Assembly (NCBI GenBank): GCA_019914945.1
Contig: CM034110.1
Span: 10,394,808 to 10,458,807, forward strand
Origin: Typha latifolia
Taxonomy: Eukaryota; Streptophyta; Magnoliopsida; Poales; Typhaceae
Reading direction: 5' to 3'
DNA: 64,000 nt
The translations under genes and the position numbers were made by a program. Below the pieces are notes generated by a model that was not told the origin of the DNA, did not search any database, and saw only the letters and a program-made list of their open reading frames with translations. This document shows positions 24,673 to 35,190 of this stretch, in pieces (position 1 is the stretch's first letter; each line of letters opens with the position of its first letter).

Positions 24673-25007
24673 AGTTGGAAAGCTACGTCTACACTACGGA
24701 TGTGAATTGTGAAACCTCACTCTCTTAAATACAGTTTAATCCCGCTCATTTAAGATCCGAACTATCTAAATCTAATCCCATAACTACCCACCCAATTCAA
24801 CCCAACTCAACCCACACCTTCCCAGAAACTCATCACTGAGATCAAATAAAGCGGCGACCAGAAAGAGGAGGATACGGAGACCCCGCAGTCTATATCTACA
24901 AGCAAGAGGAGCTACCGGCGGTGACGCCACACGACCTGCGATCCGACAGGGAGGGGGAGTCTCTGTTGGATGGAGGAGTGAGAGCCGCTGTCCGGTCACC
25001 GCTGGAT

Positions 25008-27729
25008 ATGGCGATAGCGGAGGAGGGCAAGGGCTGGAGTTTGTGCCGGATGCCGTTTTGGGGAGGAGGAGCGGGCTCCTCCTCCTCGTCGTCGTCGCAT
25101 AGCTTGACGCACCACCAGCACCAGCACCAGCACCAGCGGCGCAGCCAGGTGGGCCAGGTGGATGGAGGAGCTGATGCCGCGGCCCGCCGCGGCGGGGGAA
25201 GCTCTGTGTCGTTGGTGGCGCGCTCGCTGCTGCCCACAAGGCGCCGACTCCGGCTCGATCCGGCCACCAAGCTATATTTTCCATGTAAGGATTACCTGAC
25301 GATCTTGTTCCTTTTTAGCTTTTCTCTGTTTGATTCCTCCTTACCTTAATTGGGTGCTCGTGAAAACTTGGAAAGGATATTGCTTTTTGAGTTTCTCGAT
25401 GTAAAGTTCAGTTCTCTGAGTTATCCTAGGTCTTATTGATTGACTGGATTTATGATTCTTTCTATCCTTTTGACTTGGATTTGGTTTCTGGTTAAGAAAG
25501 ATCGCTGCGGATAATTTATTTATAGATATGTCGGGTACTTCTTAATTTGGAAGTTTGAGGACGTTTTTGCCGTGACAATCTAATTCTCTTAACTAAGAAA
25601 AAGATGTGAACTTTGATAATCCGACTATGGATTTTTTTGGCGATCTACCTGAGTTTAGTCTTTCTCCATATTCGAAGTGCTGGAGTCTTTACGATATGAT
25701 TTTCTCAATAGATTAATATACCTTAAGTCGATATGAATCTGGTTCTAAGTATGGAAGTAATTCCGTAGAACTGATTTATTTAAGCAACCGTTTTCCCTAA
25801 TTTACACAATTGTCCCGATGGATAGTGGATTTGAAAATTTTTCGTTATGCTATCAGTTCAATTGCTTCATGATTTGAGTGATCCTACCACTGTACTAAGG
25901 TGTAGGTAATTTCATAGATTTGATTGACAATTGTGCTTGTTAAATTGTGCAATTCTGTTCCTATCCTAGTTTTCCTTCTTTGTCTTGACTCTTGAGAACC
26001 TCTTTAACGGAAAATGATTCACCGTTTTGGTAGATTTGGCAACTAATTGGGGATGGATTGATGCCATTTGATGTTTGCCTTTTTAGGTTGATTTTTATTT
26101 GTTCCTTGCAACTTATGCCGGTGGCTGCAGTTAAAGTTAGGTGCTATTACTCGTTCTCTTCTCAACTGATTCTTTTTTCCTCCCTGTTTTTTGCTTGGTG
26201 AAGATGAACCTGGTAAACAGGTTAGGAGTGCGGTCAGGATAAAGAACACCAGCAAGTCCCATGTAGCTTTTAAGGTAATCAGTTGATTATATACTTCTTG
26301 AATTTCATGTATTCTTGGGTCATAAATGTAGATTTTTGACAACTTTGAGCATGGCTGGCATGTGTAGTAAGTGTTGTGTGTCTATCTCTGTTATTTGCCA
26401 CTCCTCAAAATATCATCCAGGGAGTTTCTGTGTGTCGTTTCAGTCAAGCTTGTGTTACAAGGGAGCTGCTGCTTGTCTGTGCTGATATTGATCAGTTTTT
26501 TTTCTTTTCTTCTCTGGCTTTTGGTGCCTAATCTCGATTAATGATGTGATTTTTAGTTTCAAACAACTGCACCAAAGAGTTGTTTCATGCGTCCTCCCGG
26601 TGGCATACTTTCTCCAGGAGAGAGTATCATAGCAACTGGTATTGCAATTTCCTTTTTCTTGCTTCTGTCTTGGAGAAGCTTGCATTTGAGAAAGAAATAC
26701 GACACAAGGTGGAATCTACTTTTCTAATTACTATATTGTGGTTGTTTATCCATTTTAATTGCAGTTTTCAAGTTTGTGGAGCATCCTGAAAATAATGAGA
26801 AGCCAATGGATCAGAAGAGCAAGGTTAAGTTTAAGATTGTTAGCCTGAAGGTGAAAGGGCCTATGGAGTATGTGCCTGAACTGGTGAGTATGCACCAGGG
26901 TTGCTGGGGAAGCCTTTTCTTTTCTTCAATCTTTATCATGAAACAATTAATCTTTTACTTTTATGTAAACTTTTAGACAATCAATTCTAACATATTCTAA
27001 TGATTCATCTCAATGACAGTTTGATGAGCAGAAAGATCAGGTTGCAGTAGAGCAAATTCTGCGAGTTGTGTTCTTGGACGCCGATCGCCCTAGCCCTGTA
27101 AGTCATAATTTCCCCCAGTTTACATCCCGTTGTCATTCTGTTTGTATTAGTATAATTTTGAATATTAAGAATTTTGGTAGTTTCTCTCAAAAAAAGAAAG
27201 GAGAGAAATTTTGGTAGTTCTATATTGTGTGTTTGCTGGATAGCAGTTCTGGGTTCAATTCAATCCTATTCCAAAATGATTTTGATATTTAGATCGACTG
27301 GACTTGGATCAATTTATTAATAGTTTAAGATTCAATCAGTATATGAAGTTCAATGAAGATAAATGGATCAAAACCAATTTTATTACATAAGTAACTGGAT
27401 CGGACCCAATTATGACTAATATTTTGCTGTGGTTATGCTATTGAAGCAAATGGATAAATTGAAGCGCCAGCTTGCTGAGGCAGAGGCAGCTCTTGAGGCA
27501 CGCAAGAAACCTCCTGAAGATACAGGTCATCGGATAGTTGGTGAAGGGCTTGTCATTGATGAATGGGTAAAATGAGTCTATTAATGTTATTTAACAGCTG
27601 ATTTATTGTCTCCGGTGATACTTCTCTAAATATGATTTGTTTTCTTGTATCACATGTATACATTTCCAGAAAGAACGAAGGGAACGATATCTTGCTCGGC
27701 AGCAGGTTGAAGGGGTCGATTCAATGTAA
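25008..27729 (+). CDS. PVA42: Vesicle-associated membrane protein-associated protein, PVA4 type (MSP domain)
   Basis: Seven exons in phase: 25008-25284, 26204-26274, 26557-26638, 26765-26883, 27020-27097, 27447-27566, 27670-27729. The protein has about 268 residues. The N-terminus (MAIAEEGKGWSLCRMPFW) is diagnostic of the PVA41/42/43 group. A Ser/His/Gln-rich low-complexity stretch, a basic segment (SLLPTRRRLRLDP) and the MSP (major sperm protein) domain follow. The MSP domain includes KLYFPYEPGKQVRSAVRIKN, FQTTAPKSCFMRPPGG and GESIIATVFKFVE. A short Glu/Ala-rich helix and EWKERRERYLARQQ end it. MSP domains in VAPs bind FFAT-like peptides at ER contact sites. No C-terminal membrane span is seen, unlike VAP27-1. 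The frame is open upstream to 24921, but conservation favours 25008. Confidence 0.94.
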
Positions 27730-27958
27730 AGTGCAGCGTTGTATCATTGTAAACTTTGTAACCCTTGATTGCTTCCATGACATGGTGGAAGCAAATTGTT
27801 GCCATCCCTGCCCACTTTATTTCAGGCTTCTGAGTGGGGGGGTTCTGTGAGCTTCACTAGGTTGACCATAATTGAGTTGCTTGTCATGAACTTGTGAGAT
27901 CTGTTCTTGATATAGGCTTGTGTCCAGATTGTATATAACGAGTCATTGCATATTAGTA

Positions 27959-27964
27959 AATAAA
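27959..27964 (+). terminator. Polyadenylation signal AATAAA for the VAP gene
   Basis: A canonical AATAAA 230 bases after the stop codon. Confidence 0.5.
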
Positions 27965-28143
27965 AGTGTTATGTTTTCAGTCATAAAATCCTGATTGATT
28001 AATAAGCAATCTATTGAAATTTCCTTTTATTTTTTGAGATCAAGCATCTATTGTATGTTAATTGCTAAATCCAGGGTTGTTTCATTCAAATGCTGAAGTA
28101 TATAAAACTGTTATGGTCTACTTTTGCTATAGTAATCAGGTAG

Positions 28144-28148
<5 letters not shown>

Positions 28149-28199
<51 letters not shown>
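28149..28199. repeat. (AT)n microsatellite
   Basis: About 50 bases of uninterrupted AT repeat in intergenic DNA. Confidence 0.97.
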
Positions 28200-28202
<3 letters not shown>

Positions 28203-28974
28203 TGTTTAGATGTTTTTTAAGCTTATTTATTGACCGGTTTAGGGCAGGCAAACATCTATGAGACACCTATGGTTAATTTCTCATCTCCCTCAATTGGGAG
28301 AGCTTTTAAAGCGGGGGTGGGGGGCCAAGACAAATGATATGTTGTCCATGCATGGCACCACCACCACGCGCTTAAAACTTTTCTAGAGACAGAAGGAGAC
28401 AATGACACAGAACCAATGAATTGACATGCAACCTTACCTATCTTAATTTCCATCCTAGTACTCAATAATGTCCGACGGCTAAAAAGCTATGCCCATATAC
28501 TTAGTATAATTATAGGGAAGTTTTCATATAACACCCGATGTGCATGTTAATTAGCTATCTCGTGGTTAAAAATATATCCTGTAATATTTACTATTTACAT
28601 GTTGTACCCTGCCTCTCTAGTTTGTGTTTCAACCCGATGAAACGGGTTAGGCTTGACGGTTAGGTTTTGATCCGAGCTCGGTGTGATCCAATTAATCAGA
28701 AGTCCAGAATTAATCCGATTAAGTTGATATACTTACGCATCAAGAGTCGTGGGAGTATATATATGCAATTCTGCGTCGCTGTGTTAGAATTAATTCGATC
28801 AAACTCTCAAGAGTTGTAAGCCCAATCAAACAAGGAGCTAGATTAATTATCCAGGCTTAACTAATTTTGTAGTACTAGAGTCTAGAGTTTAGTGTCATAT
28901 ATCAACTTAATCCAGAATCCTACTCGTTCTCAAACTAGCTACTGGAATTTCAATTTTATCCGTCTCTTTCTCTC

Positions 28975-28982
28975 TATAAATA
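28975..28982 (+). promoter_or_regulatory. TATA box of the STP gene
   Basis: TATAAATA, 104 bases upstream of the ATG and preceded by a pyrimidine-rich stretch. This is a good fit to a plant core promoter. Confidence 0.7.
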
Positions 28983-29085
28983 GCACTACACATCATACGA
29001 TCCTCCTATCCGCCTCCATCATCCATAATTTCCCTTCTTCCTTGAGATTGATAGATCGTCGATATCTTTAGGTTCCAAGTAATTA

Positions 29086-31079
29086 ATGGCGGGCGGCGTG
29101 TCTAGCACAGTGAATGGCGGAGAGGCTGCGGCGTCCTTCCCAGCGAAGATGACGATCCATGTCATCCTCGCTTGTCTCGTCGCCTCCTTCGGTGGTCTCA
29201 TCTTCGGATACGACGTCGGCATCTCGGGTACGTACATTACTATCTAGTATATATTTACTACTCTTAAAAATCAATGCATCATGCATGCAACTAGAGACTT
29301 GATTAATTTGTTTAATAAAATTAATTAAGTAGTTTGTTTAGCATGTATAGAGATCAACAGATGAATATATATAGATATGAGAAGGATCGACATTAATTAA
29401 TATATATGATTTAGGTGGAGTGACGTCGATGGATCCGTTCTTGATGAAATTCTTTCCTGATGTGTACCGGAAAGAGGAGACGAGCGTAGTATCTAGTAAT
29501 CAGTACTGCAAGTTCAACAGCCAGATGCTGACGTTGTTCACGTCGTCTCTCTACTTGGCCGCGTTGATCGCCTCCTTCTTCGCGTCGACCGTGACGAGGG
29601 TGTTCGGCCGCAAGATGTCGATGCTCGGCGGAGGCCTCGTCTTCTTGGCCGGAGCCATCATCAACGGCTTCGCCAGGGACGTCGCCATGCTCATCATCGG
29701 ACGCATACTCCTCGGTATCGGCATTGGATTCTCCAACCAAGTAAGTACTTACATATCTCAATTAATCAAATAAGTAAACATATCATGCAACTACTTAATT
29801 AATATCACTCACTACTATACATGCATGCATGATCATCTACTCGATCTAATGTATGTATGTAGTCGGTGCCGCTATATCTATCGGAGACTGCGCCGCCCAA
29901 GCACCGCGGCATGTTCAACATCTGCTTCCAGCTAATGGTGACGATTGGCATCCTCGTCGCGAACCTCATAAACTACGGCACTGCCATGATCCATGGCGGC
30001 TGGGGTTGGCGTGTTAGCCTCGGTCTGGCAGCAGTCCCTGCAATCATGATTGTGATTGGGTCCCTGTTCCTCCCGGACACGCCCAATTCCCTCATCGAGC
30101 GCGGTCACCGCGACAAGGCCAAAGCCATGCTCCGCCGTGTCCGCGGCACCGACGACGTGCAAGCCGAGTACGACTACCTCGTGGCGGCCAGCGAGGCTTC
30201 GAAAGCCGTGAAGCACCCCTGGAGAAGCCTGATGCAGAGGAAGCACCGGCCACAGCTTGTCATGTCTATCCTTATCCCCGTCTTCCAGCAGCTCACCGGA
30301 ATCAACGTCGTCATGTTCTACGCCCCGGTGCTCTTCAAGACGATCGGTTTTGGTTCTAATGCCTCCCTCATATCTGCTGTCATCACTGGAGGTTTCAACG
30401 TCGTGGCAACCTTTGTCGCAATCTTCACGGTCGACAGGCTTGGCCGCCGCCCCCTCCTGCTCGAGGGTGGCCTTCAGATGATCATAGCTCAGGTACAGAT
30501 TTGTTCGTTCTTAATTAATTAATTTTTACTTTAATATATATATATATATATAAATTAATCTAACCCTTTACTCCTCTGGCTATGTCGCTTTGTCAGTTCA
30601 TTCTTGGATCATTAATCGCTCTTAAGTTCGGTTTCAATGGTATTGCTGTCATATCGAGTGGGTACGCGATCCTGGTGGTGGCGTTCATCTGCCTCTTCGT
30701 GACAGCCTTCGCATGGTCGTGGGGACCGCTGGGATGGCTCGTCCCCAGTGAGATTTATCCTCTGGAGATTCGATCAGCGGCGCAGAGTGTAACGGTGTCC
30801 TTCAACATGCTCTTCACCTTCATAGTTGCTGAGGTGTTCCTACTGATGCTTTGCCACATGAAGTTCGTCCTCTTCTACTTCTTTGGGGCGTGTGAGATCA
30901 TAATGACTGTCTTCATCTATCTCTTCCTCCCTGAGACGAAGAACATCCCTATTGAGGAGATGGACAAAATCTGGAAGAACCATTGGTTCTGGTCCACATA
31001 CGTCACCGTCACCGGCACCGGCACGGCCACCGCAGATGAAGTTGATCTAGAGATGGGGAACACCCACAATGTCATCTGA
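29086..31079 (+). CDS. STP: Sugar transport protein (STP), hexose/H+ symporter
   Basis: Four exons in phase: 29086-29227, 29415-29740, 29863-30492, 30597-31079. They give 526 residues, typical of STPs. It is a twelve-helix major facilitator of the plasma membrane that takes up monosaccharides with protons. Seen motifs are [22 protein letters not shown] in the first helix and loop, [10 protein letters not shown] after helix 2, [42 protein letters not shown] in helix 7, [32 protein letters not shown], and [12 protein letters not shown] after helix 12. The long extracellular loop between helices 1 and 2 has a single Cys (NQYCKF), as STPs have. Exons are markedly GC-rich against AT-rich introns. 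Which STP member it is cannot be told by eye. Confidence 0.95.
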
Positions 31080-32044
31080 ATTACAAAGTAGCCGGCGGGG
31101 GTGGATGCAGTGCAGGCTGCAGACACCAGACACCAGACACGGCCTCTTTTCTTTTTAATGCATACATATATGTAGTCTTTAGGAGAGTACTTTACTTATT
31201 ATTAGTTAAGTTCAACGCTACGTCCCTGCATTTCCTTTAATTTACTTTCTTTCTTGTAATCTTTTTTATCTTATTGATTTCACTTTTGTGTGCTTAATTT
31301 AATTATCATCTCAAGAGCTATAGAAAGAGGGATTTAATTATTCCTTCAGTCTGCGATCAGACTCAGAGTAGAACTGTACTCAGATTGCACTGCACGAGCG
31401 ACAGAACCAAACTATACTCGGAGTCGATATTCGATATTAATCAACCAATCAGTACATCTTTTAAGTTTATTGGATTCGTAATTACTAATTAATGTTTCCA
31501 ATCTGGCGGCTTGGTGCCTATTTTTTATTTTAATTTTTTTTTTGTTCTTTTTTTTAGATAAAGCGCTTGGTGCCTTTTGAAAAGGTATAAAATATACAAA
31601 ACTTTAATAAAAAATTTGGGTCTCAAACAATAATTTTTAATATATGAAACTATGAAACTTTGGTGGGCCCGGGCAGCCAGAATATATGAAACTCCTAGCT
31701 ACTAGCTACTAGTCCTGGCGCTGCCGCTGTGGACTCCGACTGATTTAATTCCATTAAACTTTGCAATTAATCACATCGGAGAGCCAACGGCCAGGATTAG
31801 AGCATCCCCAACGTCTACTTTCCTCTACAACGGTCGGAAAAACCTGAACAAAACCCTCCGCTCCCTCTCCCTTCCCCTTTATCCCAAAAAGAAACCACAG
31901 AAAAGCTTTCCAAGATCTCTTCTTTCTTCACTCTCTAACGCTAAAATCCAATTTCCCTCTTCTTCTAGGTTATTTCTTCTTCTTCTTCTTCTTCTTCTTC
32001 TTCTTCTTCTTCTTCTTCTTCTACTAAGTGATTTCTAATTCAAG
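31080..32044. other. Intergenic region between STP and the SLGP-repeat gene
   Basis: STP 3' UTR and the leader of the next gene. A long CTT microsatellite lies just before the next start codon. Nothing else is recognised. Confidence 0.7.
31974..32022. repeat. (TTC)n microsatellite in 5' leader
   Basis: About 48 bases of perfect TTC/CTT repeat ending about 22 bases before the next start codon. It is probably transcribed as leader. Confidence 0.95.
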
Positions 32045-33736
32045 ATGAGTCTTCTCCAACACCCAGATGGCGTCGAGTCCCAAAGCCTCCAGGTATGGAA
32101 CAACGCCGCCTTCGATGACGCCGCCGCAGGCTCGGACGGGTCGGCGACGAAGCTTCATTGGTCTCCTCTCCGATCCGTCTCAACCAATCGATCCGAATGG
32201 CTCGATCTTGATCCGAGCAAGGAGAATCGGATCCCGGCCTTGACCAAATCGCCCGTCTCCAAGAAATCCCCATTTGCAGCTGCCAAGAAGCCAGCTAAGG
32301 TGGCCTTCAAGGAGGCAGCCAGGGTTGATGATTCAAACATCGACGCTGAGATCGCGGAGATCGAGGAGGAAATCGAGAGGCTGTCGTCGAGGCTCGACGA
32401 ACTCCGAACCAGGAAGGCGGAGAGGGATTCTCGTGCTGCGGCCAGGCGAGGGCGAATCGTTCCAGCCAAGTTCCTGGATATTAAGCAGAACACGGCCAAG
32501 AATCTTGAGTCTTATGCTTCGAAGAAGATGGAAGATTTCCCTGCACCAGTTGGGCTCCGGCAGAGAGGGCTCAGTCTTGGGCCAATGGAAATATCCGGGA
32601 GCCGGGCAAAACTCTTCGGCCAGAAGCCGAGCTCAACAAAGAACGCCACGCCGGCTACGAAAAGGACTGGAGAATCTCCATCAAATGCGAAGTTACAATG
32701 CCGAGGACTCAGCCTTGGGCCACTGGAGATCCAAGAAGGCGGCACTCCTCTGAAGCCTGTGCAAAATCGAAGGAAATCAGTAATCATTAAGCTCGAAGAC
32801 ATTGAAGAAGAGAAGGTGCCAAGGGAAGAGAGTGAAAGGAGTCCTAAACCTCGACCGCCAATTGCTGCATGTGACTCCTCAGCCTCGAGGAAAGGTAGTA
32901 CCAAGTCCTTCGGGCCGAAGAAGGTTGCAGACCCTCGCACAGATGTCATGCTCCGGCGAAGAGGCGTCAGCCTTGGGCCATCGGAGATAGCCAACAGCAT
33001 CAGACCACACCAGAGGAAGAAGCTTCAAGATCTCAAAGACAAACAGTTGAAGGGAGAACAACAACGAAGCTCAAGTCAAAGTCCTAAATCTCGAAGGCAA
33101 TCTGCTGCTAAGTTTTCTGACCTGAGGAAAGGGATAGCAACCGTGGGAGCGAAGAAACCAGTCTGTAAAAGAGAGGATGGATCATCATCAGTTCTCAGAC
33201 CAAAAGCTCTTTTCCGTGAAGAGAAGAGTACAGTTCTCACTAAAAGGCCATCAAGAAGTAGTGCTAAGGTGAGAGTTGTCGCGAGTCGCTACAGTCTTGC
33301 TACTGTGAGTGCTTCCGGAGACGAGACGGAGAGCAAGCGGCGCAAATGGTCATTGCCAGAGTCGTTCAGCAGGAAGGGGAGTAGTAATGTTTCTCTTGCA
33401 GGATCATGTGGATCTATCCCGGAGTCTCCTCCTAGTCCTATGGAAAAAGGATTAGATACTGCGGCTCAAGTGGAAGAAGGGGAGACAGTCAACAATAATG
33501 TGCAAGGCAAGGAAATGAATGCGTGGCAGTCTCCTCCATCTATCATGAAGGTTGCTGAAATGCTTCCGAGGATCAAGACATTGAGGTGCACCACTGATAG
33601 CCCCCGTGATTCAGGATGTGCAAAGAGAGTTTCCGAATTGGTTGGAAGAAGGTCAATTTTTGGCGTGGAAGAGGTGGTGGAAGAAGAAGGCATTTCTTCC
33701 AATCAGGTGCTGCTGACTTTTGAAGACGAAGAGTAA
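32045..33736 (+). CDS. Unknown plant protein with coiled coil and three RG-SLGP-EI repeats
   Basis: An intronless 563-residue frame whose family I do not recognise. It is highly charged and Ser/Lys/Arg-rich, probably disordered. Residues 95-128 form a strong coiled-coil candidate (heptads in IAEIEEEIERLSSRLDELRT). A 13-residue motif, LRxRG(L/V)SLGPxEI, occurs three times: about residues 171-183, 217-229 and 303-315. The N-terminus has WSPLRSV and SKENRIP. The C-terminus has LPRIKTLRC, then SPRDSGCAKRVSELVGRRSIF and an acidic tail. Basic, proline-directed SP sites are frequent. The make-up resembles microtubule- or chromosome-associated cell-division proteins, but that is only an impression. 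Coding quality is high: one long frame, no stops, repeats conserved at protein level. Confidence 0.85.
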   Translation: MSLLQHPDGVESQSLQVWNNAAFDDAAAGSDGSATKLHWSPLRSVSTNRSEWLDLDPSKENRIPALTKSPVSKKSPFAAAKKPAKVAFKEAARVDDSNIDAEIAEIEEEIERLSSRLDELRTRKAERDSRAAARRGRIVPAKFLDIKQNTAKNLESYASKKMEDFPAPVGLRQRGLSLGPMEISGSRAKLFGQKPSSTKNATPATKRTGESPSNAKLQCRGLSLGPLEIQEGGTPLKPVQNRRKSVIIKLEDIEEEKVPREESERSPKPRPPIAACDSSASRKGSTKSFGPKKVADPRTDVMLRRRGVSLGPSEIANSIRPHQRKKLQDLKDKQLKGEQQRSSSQSPKSRRQSAAKFSDLRKGIATVGAKKPVCKREDGSSSVLRPKALFREEKSTVLTKRPSRSSAKVRVVASRYSLATVSASGDETESKRRKWSLPESFSRKGSSNVSLAGSCGSIPESPPSPMEKGLDTAAQVEEGETVNNNVQGKEMNAWQSPPSIMKVAEMLPRIKTLRCTTDSPRDSGCAKRVSELVGRRSIFGVEEVVEEEGISSNQVLLTFEDEE

Positions 33737-35190
33737 TGTGGCTGCCTATACTCAGAGTCAGAGTTACCTTCTTCCTATGAGTAAAGGTCTTGCTTACTAT
33801 ATCATTCTAAGTGTTGTTTGTTGCAATTGATCTAGTCACTGAGGCCTGTTTCGCACCTTTTCGGCTATGTGTTTCAGTGTATGTTGTTTCCCTAACTTTT
33901 CTACTTCTTCAATGAGGTTGTCTTGTGAGATGAGATAAAAGTTGTATTGATCCTATGATGCATGACTTGGTGCCATAACAAGTGAAGAAAGTGTGTCTCT
34001 ACTCTAGCATTTTGTATATATACTATTTCAGTTCCTATTCTGATACTGAGAGTCTCTGTCTATTTCTATACTATTTCAGTTCCTATATATATGTTGTTTC
34101 CCTAACTTTTCTACTTCTTCAATGAGGTTGTCTTGTGAGATGAGATAAAAGTTGTATTGATCCTATGATGCATGACTTGGTGCCATAACAAGTGAAGAAA
34201 GTGTGTCTCTACTCTAGCATTTTGTATATATATTATTTCAGTTCCTATTCTGATACTGAGAGTCTCTGTCTATTTCTATACTATTTCAGTTCCTATATAT
34301 ATGTTGTTTCCCTAACTTTTCTACTTCTTCAATGAGGTTGTCTTGTGAGGTGAGATAAAAGTTGTATTGATCCTATGATGCATGACTTGGTGCCATAACA
34401 AGTGAAGAAAGTGTGTCTCTACTCTAGCATTTTGTATATATACTATTTCAGTTCCTATTCTGATACTGAGAGTCTCTGTCTATTTCTCTGCCAATATGTT
34501 GCCCAAGTTGCAGCATTCTGGACAAAGTGTTGTCGTGGAACTAACTGTGCATGAGTGTAATTTGGATAGGCAGTCTACCTTTTGCTAACTTGCAGCATTT
34601 CCTAAATGCAGGTTGGCTCCTCTTGCTTATACAACCTCAGTGCATTTTTTATATTGTTTTGCCAGTTTAATGCTAGAACGACATTGTTCAGAAAAAGAGT
34701 AAATACTATCGAGAAATAGTCTCTTGTAGAAAAGAACGGTGAGGTTCTACGGAGGAAGTTAGCAATGCCATCTTTTGAGAGCTTTAGTAGTTTATAGCTT
34801 ATAGAATACTAAACAAAGCATCTATTAGTTAATGGGTTAATAATTAGATAGTTAAAAAAAGCCTCATATTGAATGTGTGTGTGATTCGAATTCTGGTGAC
34901 ATTGGTTTTAATTAGGACACCGTTGAGTTTCACTTTTCTTAAATAATAAAAAACCATCTAGTAATCAAAATTACAACAAGAATAACTATTGCTCTTAGTT
35001 TTCCATAATGGATTAAAAAAAAAAACCTTCAACATGAGGACAACAGAAACTGTTTGCTTCTCAAGCAATCAATCACAAACATATGAAGACAAAGAGGCCA
35101 TCAGAACCGGCGACCAAAATAAGTCAATAATTTCTGCAGTTCAGTAGCTGATAATCTGACAGAAGATCTGTTTACACTGGTGAATCCTAA
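33737..35190. other. 3' flank of SLGP gene and start of the tandem duplication
   Basis: It holds a 210-bp sequence in three tandem copies (33881 to about 34488), then sequence shared with 40.1-40.8 kb (the other duplication unit), and the 3' UTR of the first NDB copy. No coding sequence is seen. Confidence 0.75.
33881..34488. repeat. 210-bp direct tandem repeat, three copies
   Basis: Copies begin at 33881, 34091 and 34301, each with ATGTTGTTTCCCTAAC, so the period is exactly 210. Copies are nearly identical: 34213 is TATTATTTC against TACTATTTC, and there is one GAGGTGAG/GAGATGAG change. The third copy ends about 20 bases short. One diverged copy of part of the unit is present near 40100-40205. 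Confidence 0.95.

Larger units (their letters stand above)
22239..25007. other. Intergenic region upstream of the VAP gene
   Basis: About 2.8 kb. It holds a GGAATA hexamer array (23473-23510), a GC-rich palindromic island (24270-24308), a second GC-rich patch near 24560 and a GA-rich heptamer array (24630-24672). These last features precede the VAP start and probably belong to its promoter and leader. No other gene is recognised. Confidence 0.6.
27730..29085. other. Intergenic region between VAP and STP genes
   Basis: It holds the VAP 3' UTR with AATAAA at 27959-27964, a long (AT)n tract at about 28149-28199, and the STP promoter with a TATA box at 28975. No additional gene is supported. Confidence 0.7.

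Noticed and set aside
24784..25284. A 166-residue frame on the minus strand
   Set aside because: It is antisense to the conserved first exon of the VAP gene and comes from GC-rich sequence without stops.
32155..33000. Long minus-strand frames over the SLGP gene
   Set aside because: They are shadows of the plus-strand gene, whose protein-level repeats show that it is the real frame.
33881..34488. Regular direct repeats that might suggest an array of CRISPR kind
   Set aside because: The unit is 210 bases repeated head to tail with no spacers, in a plant nuclear context. It is a simple tandem triplication.
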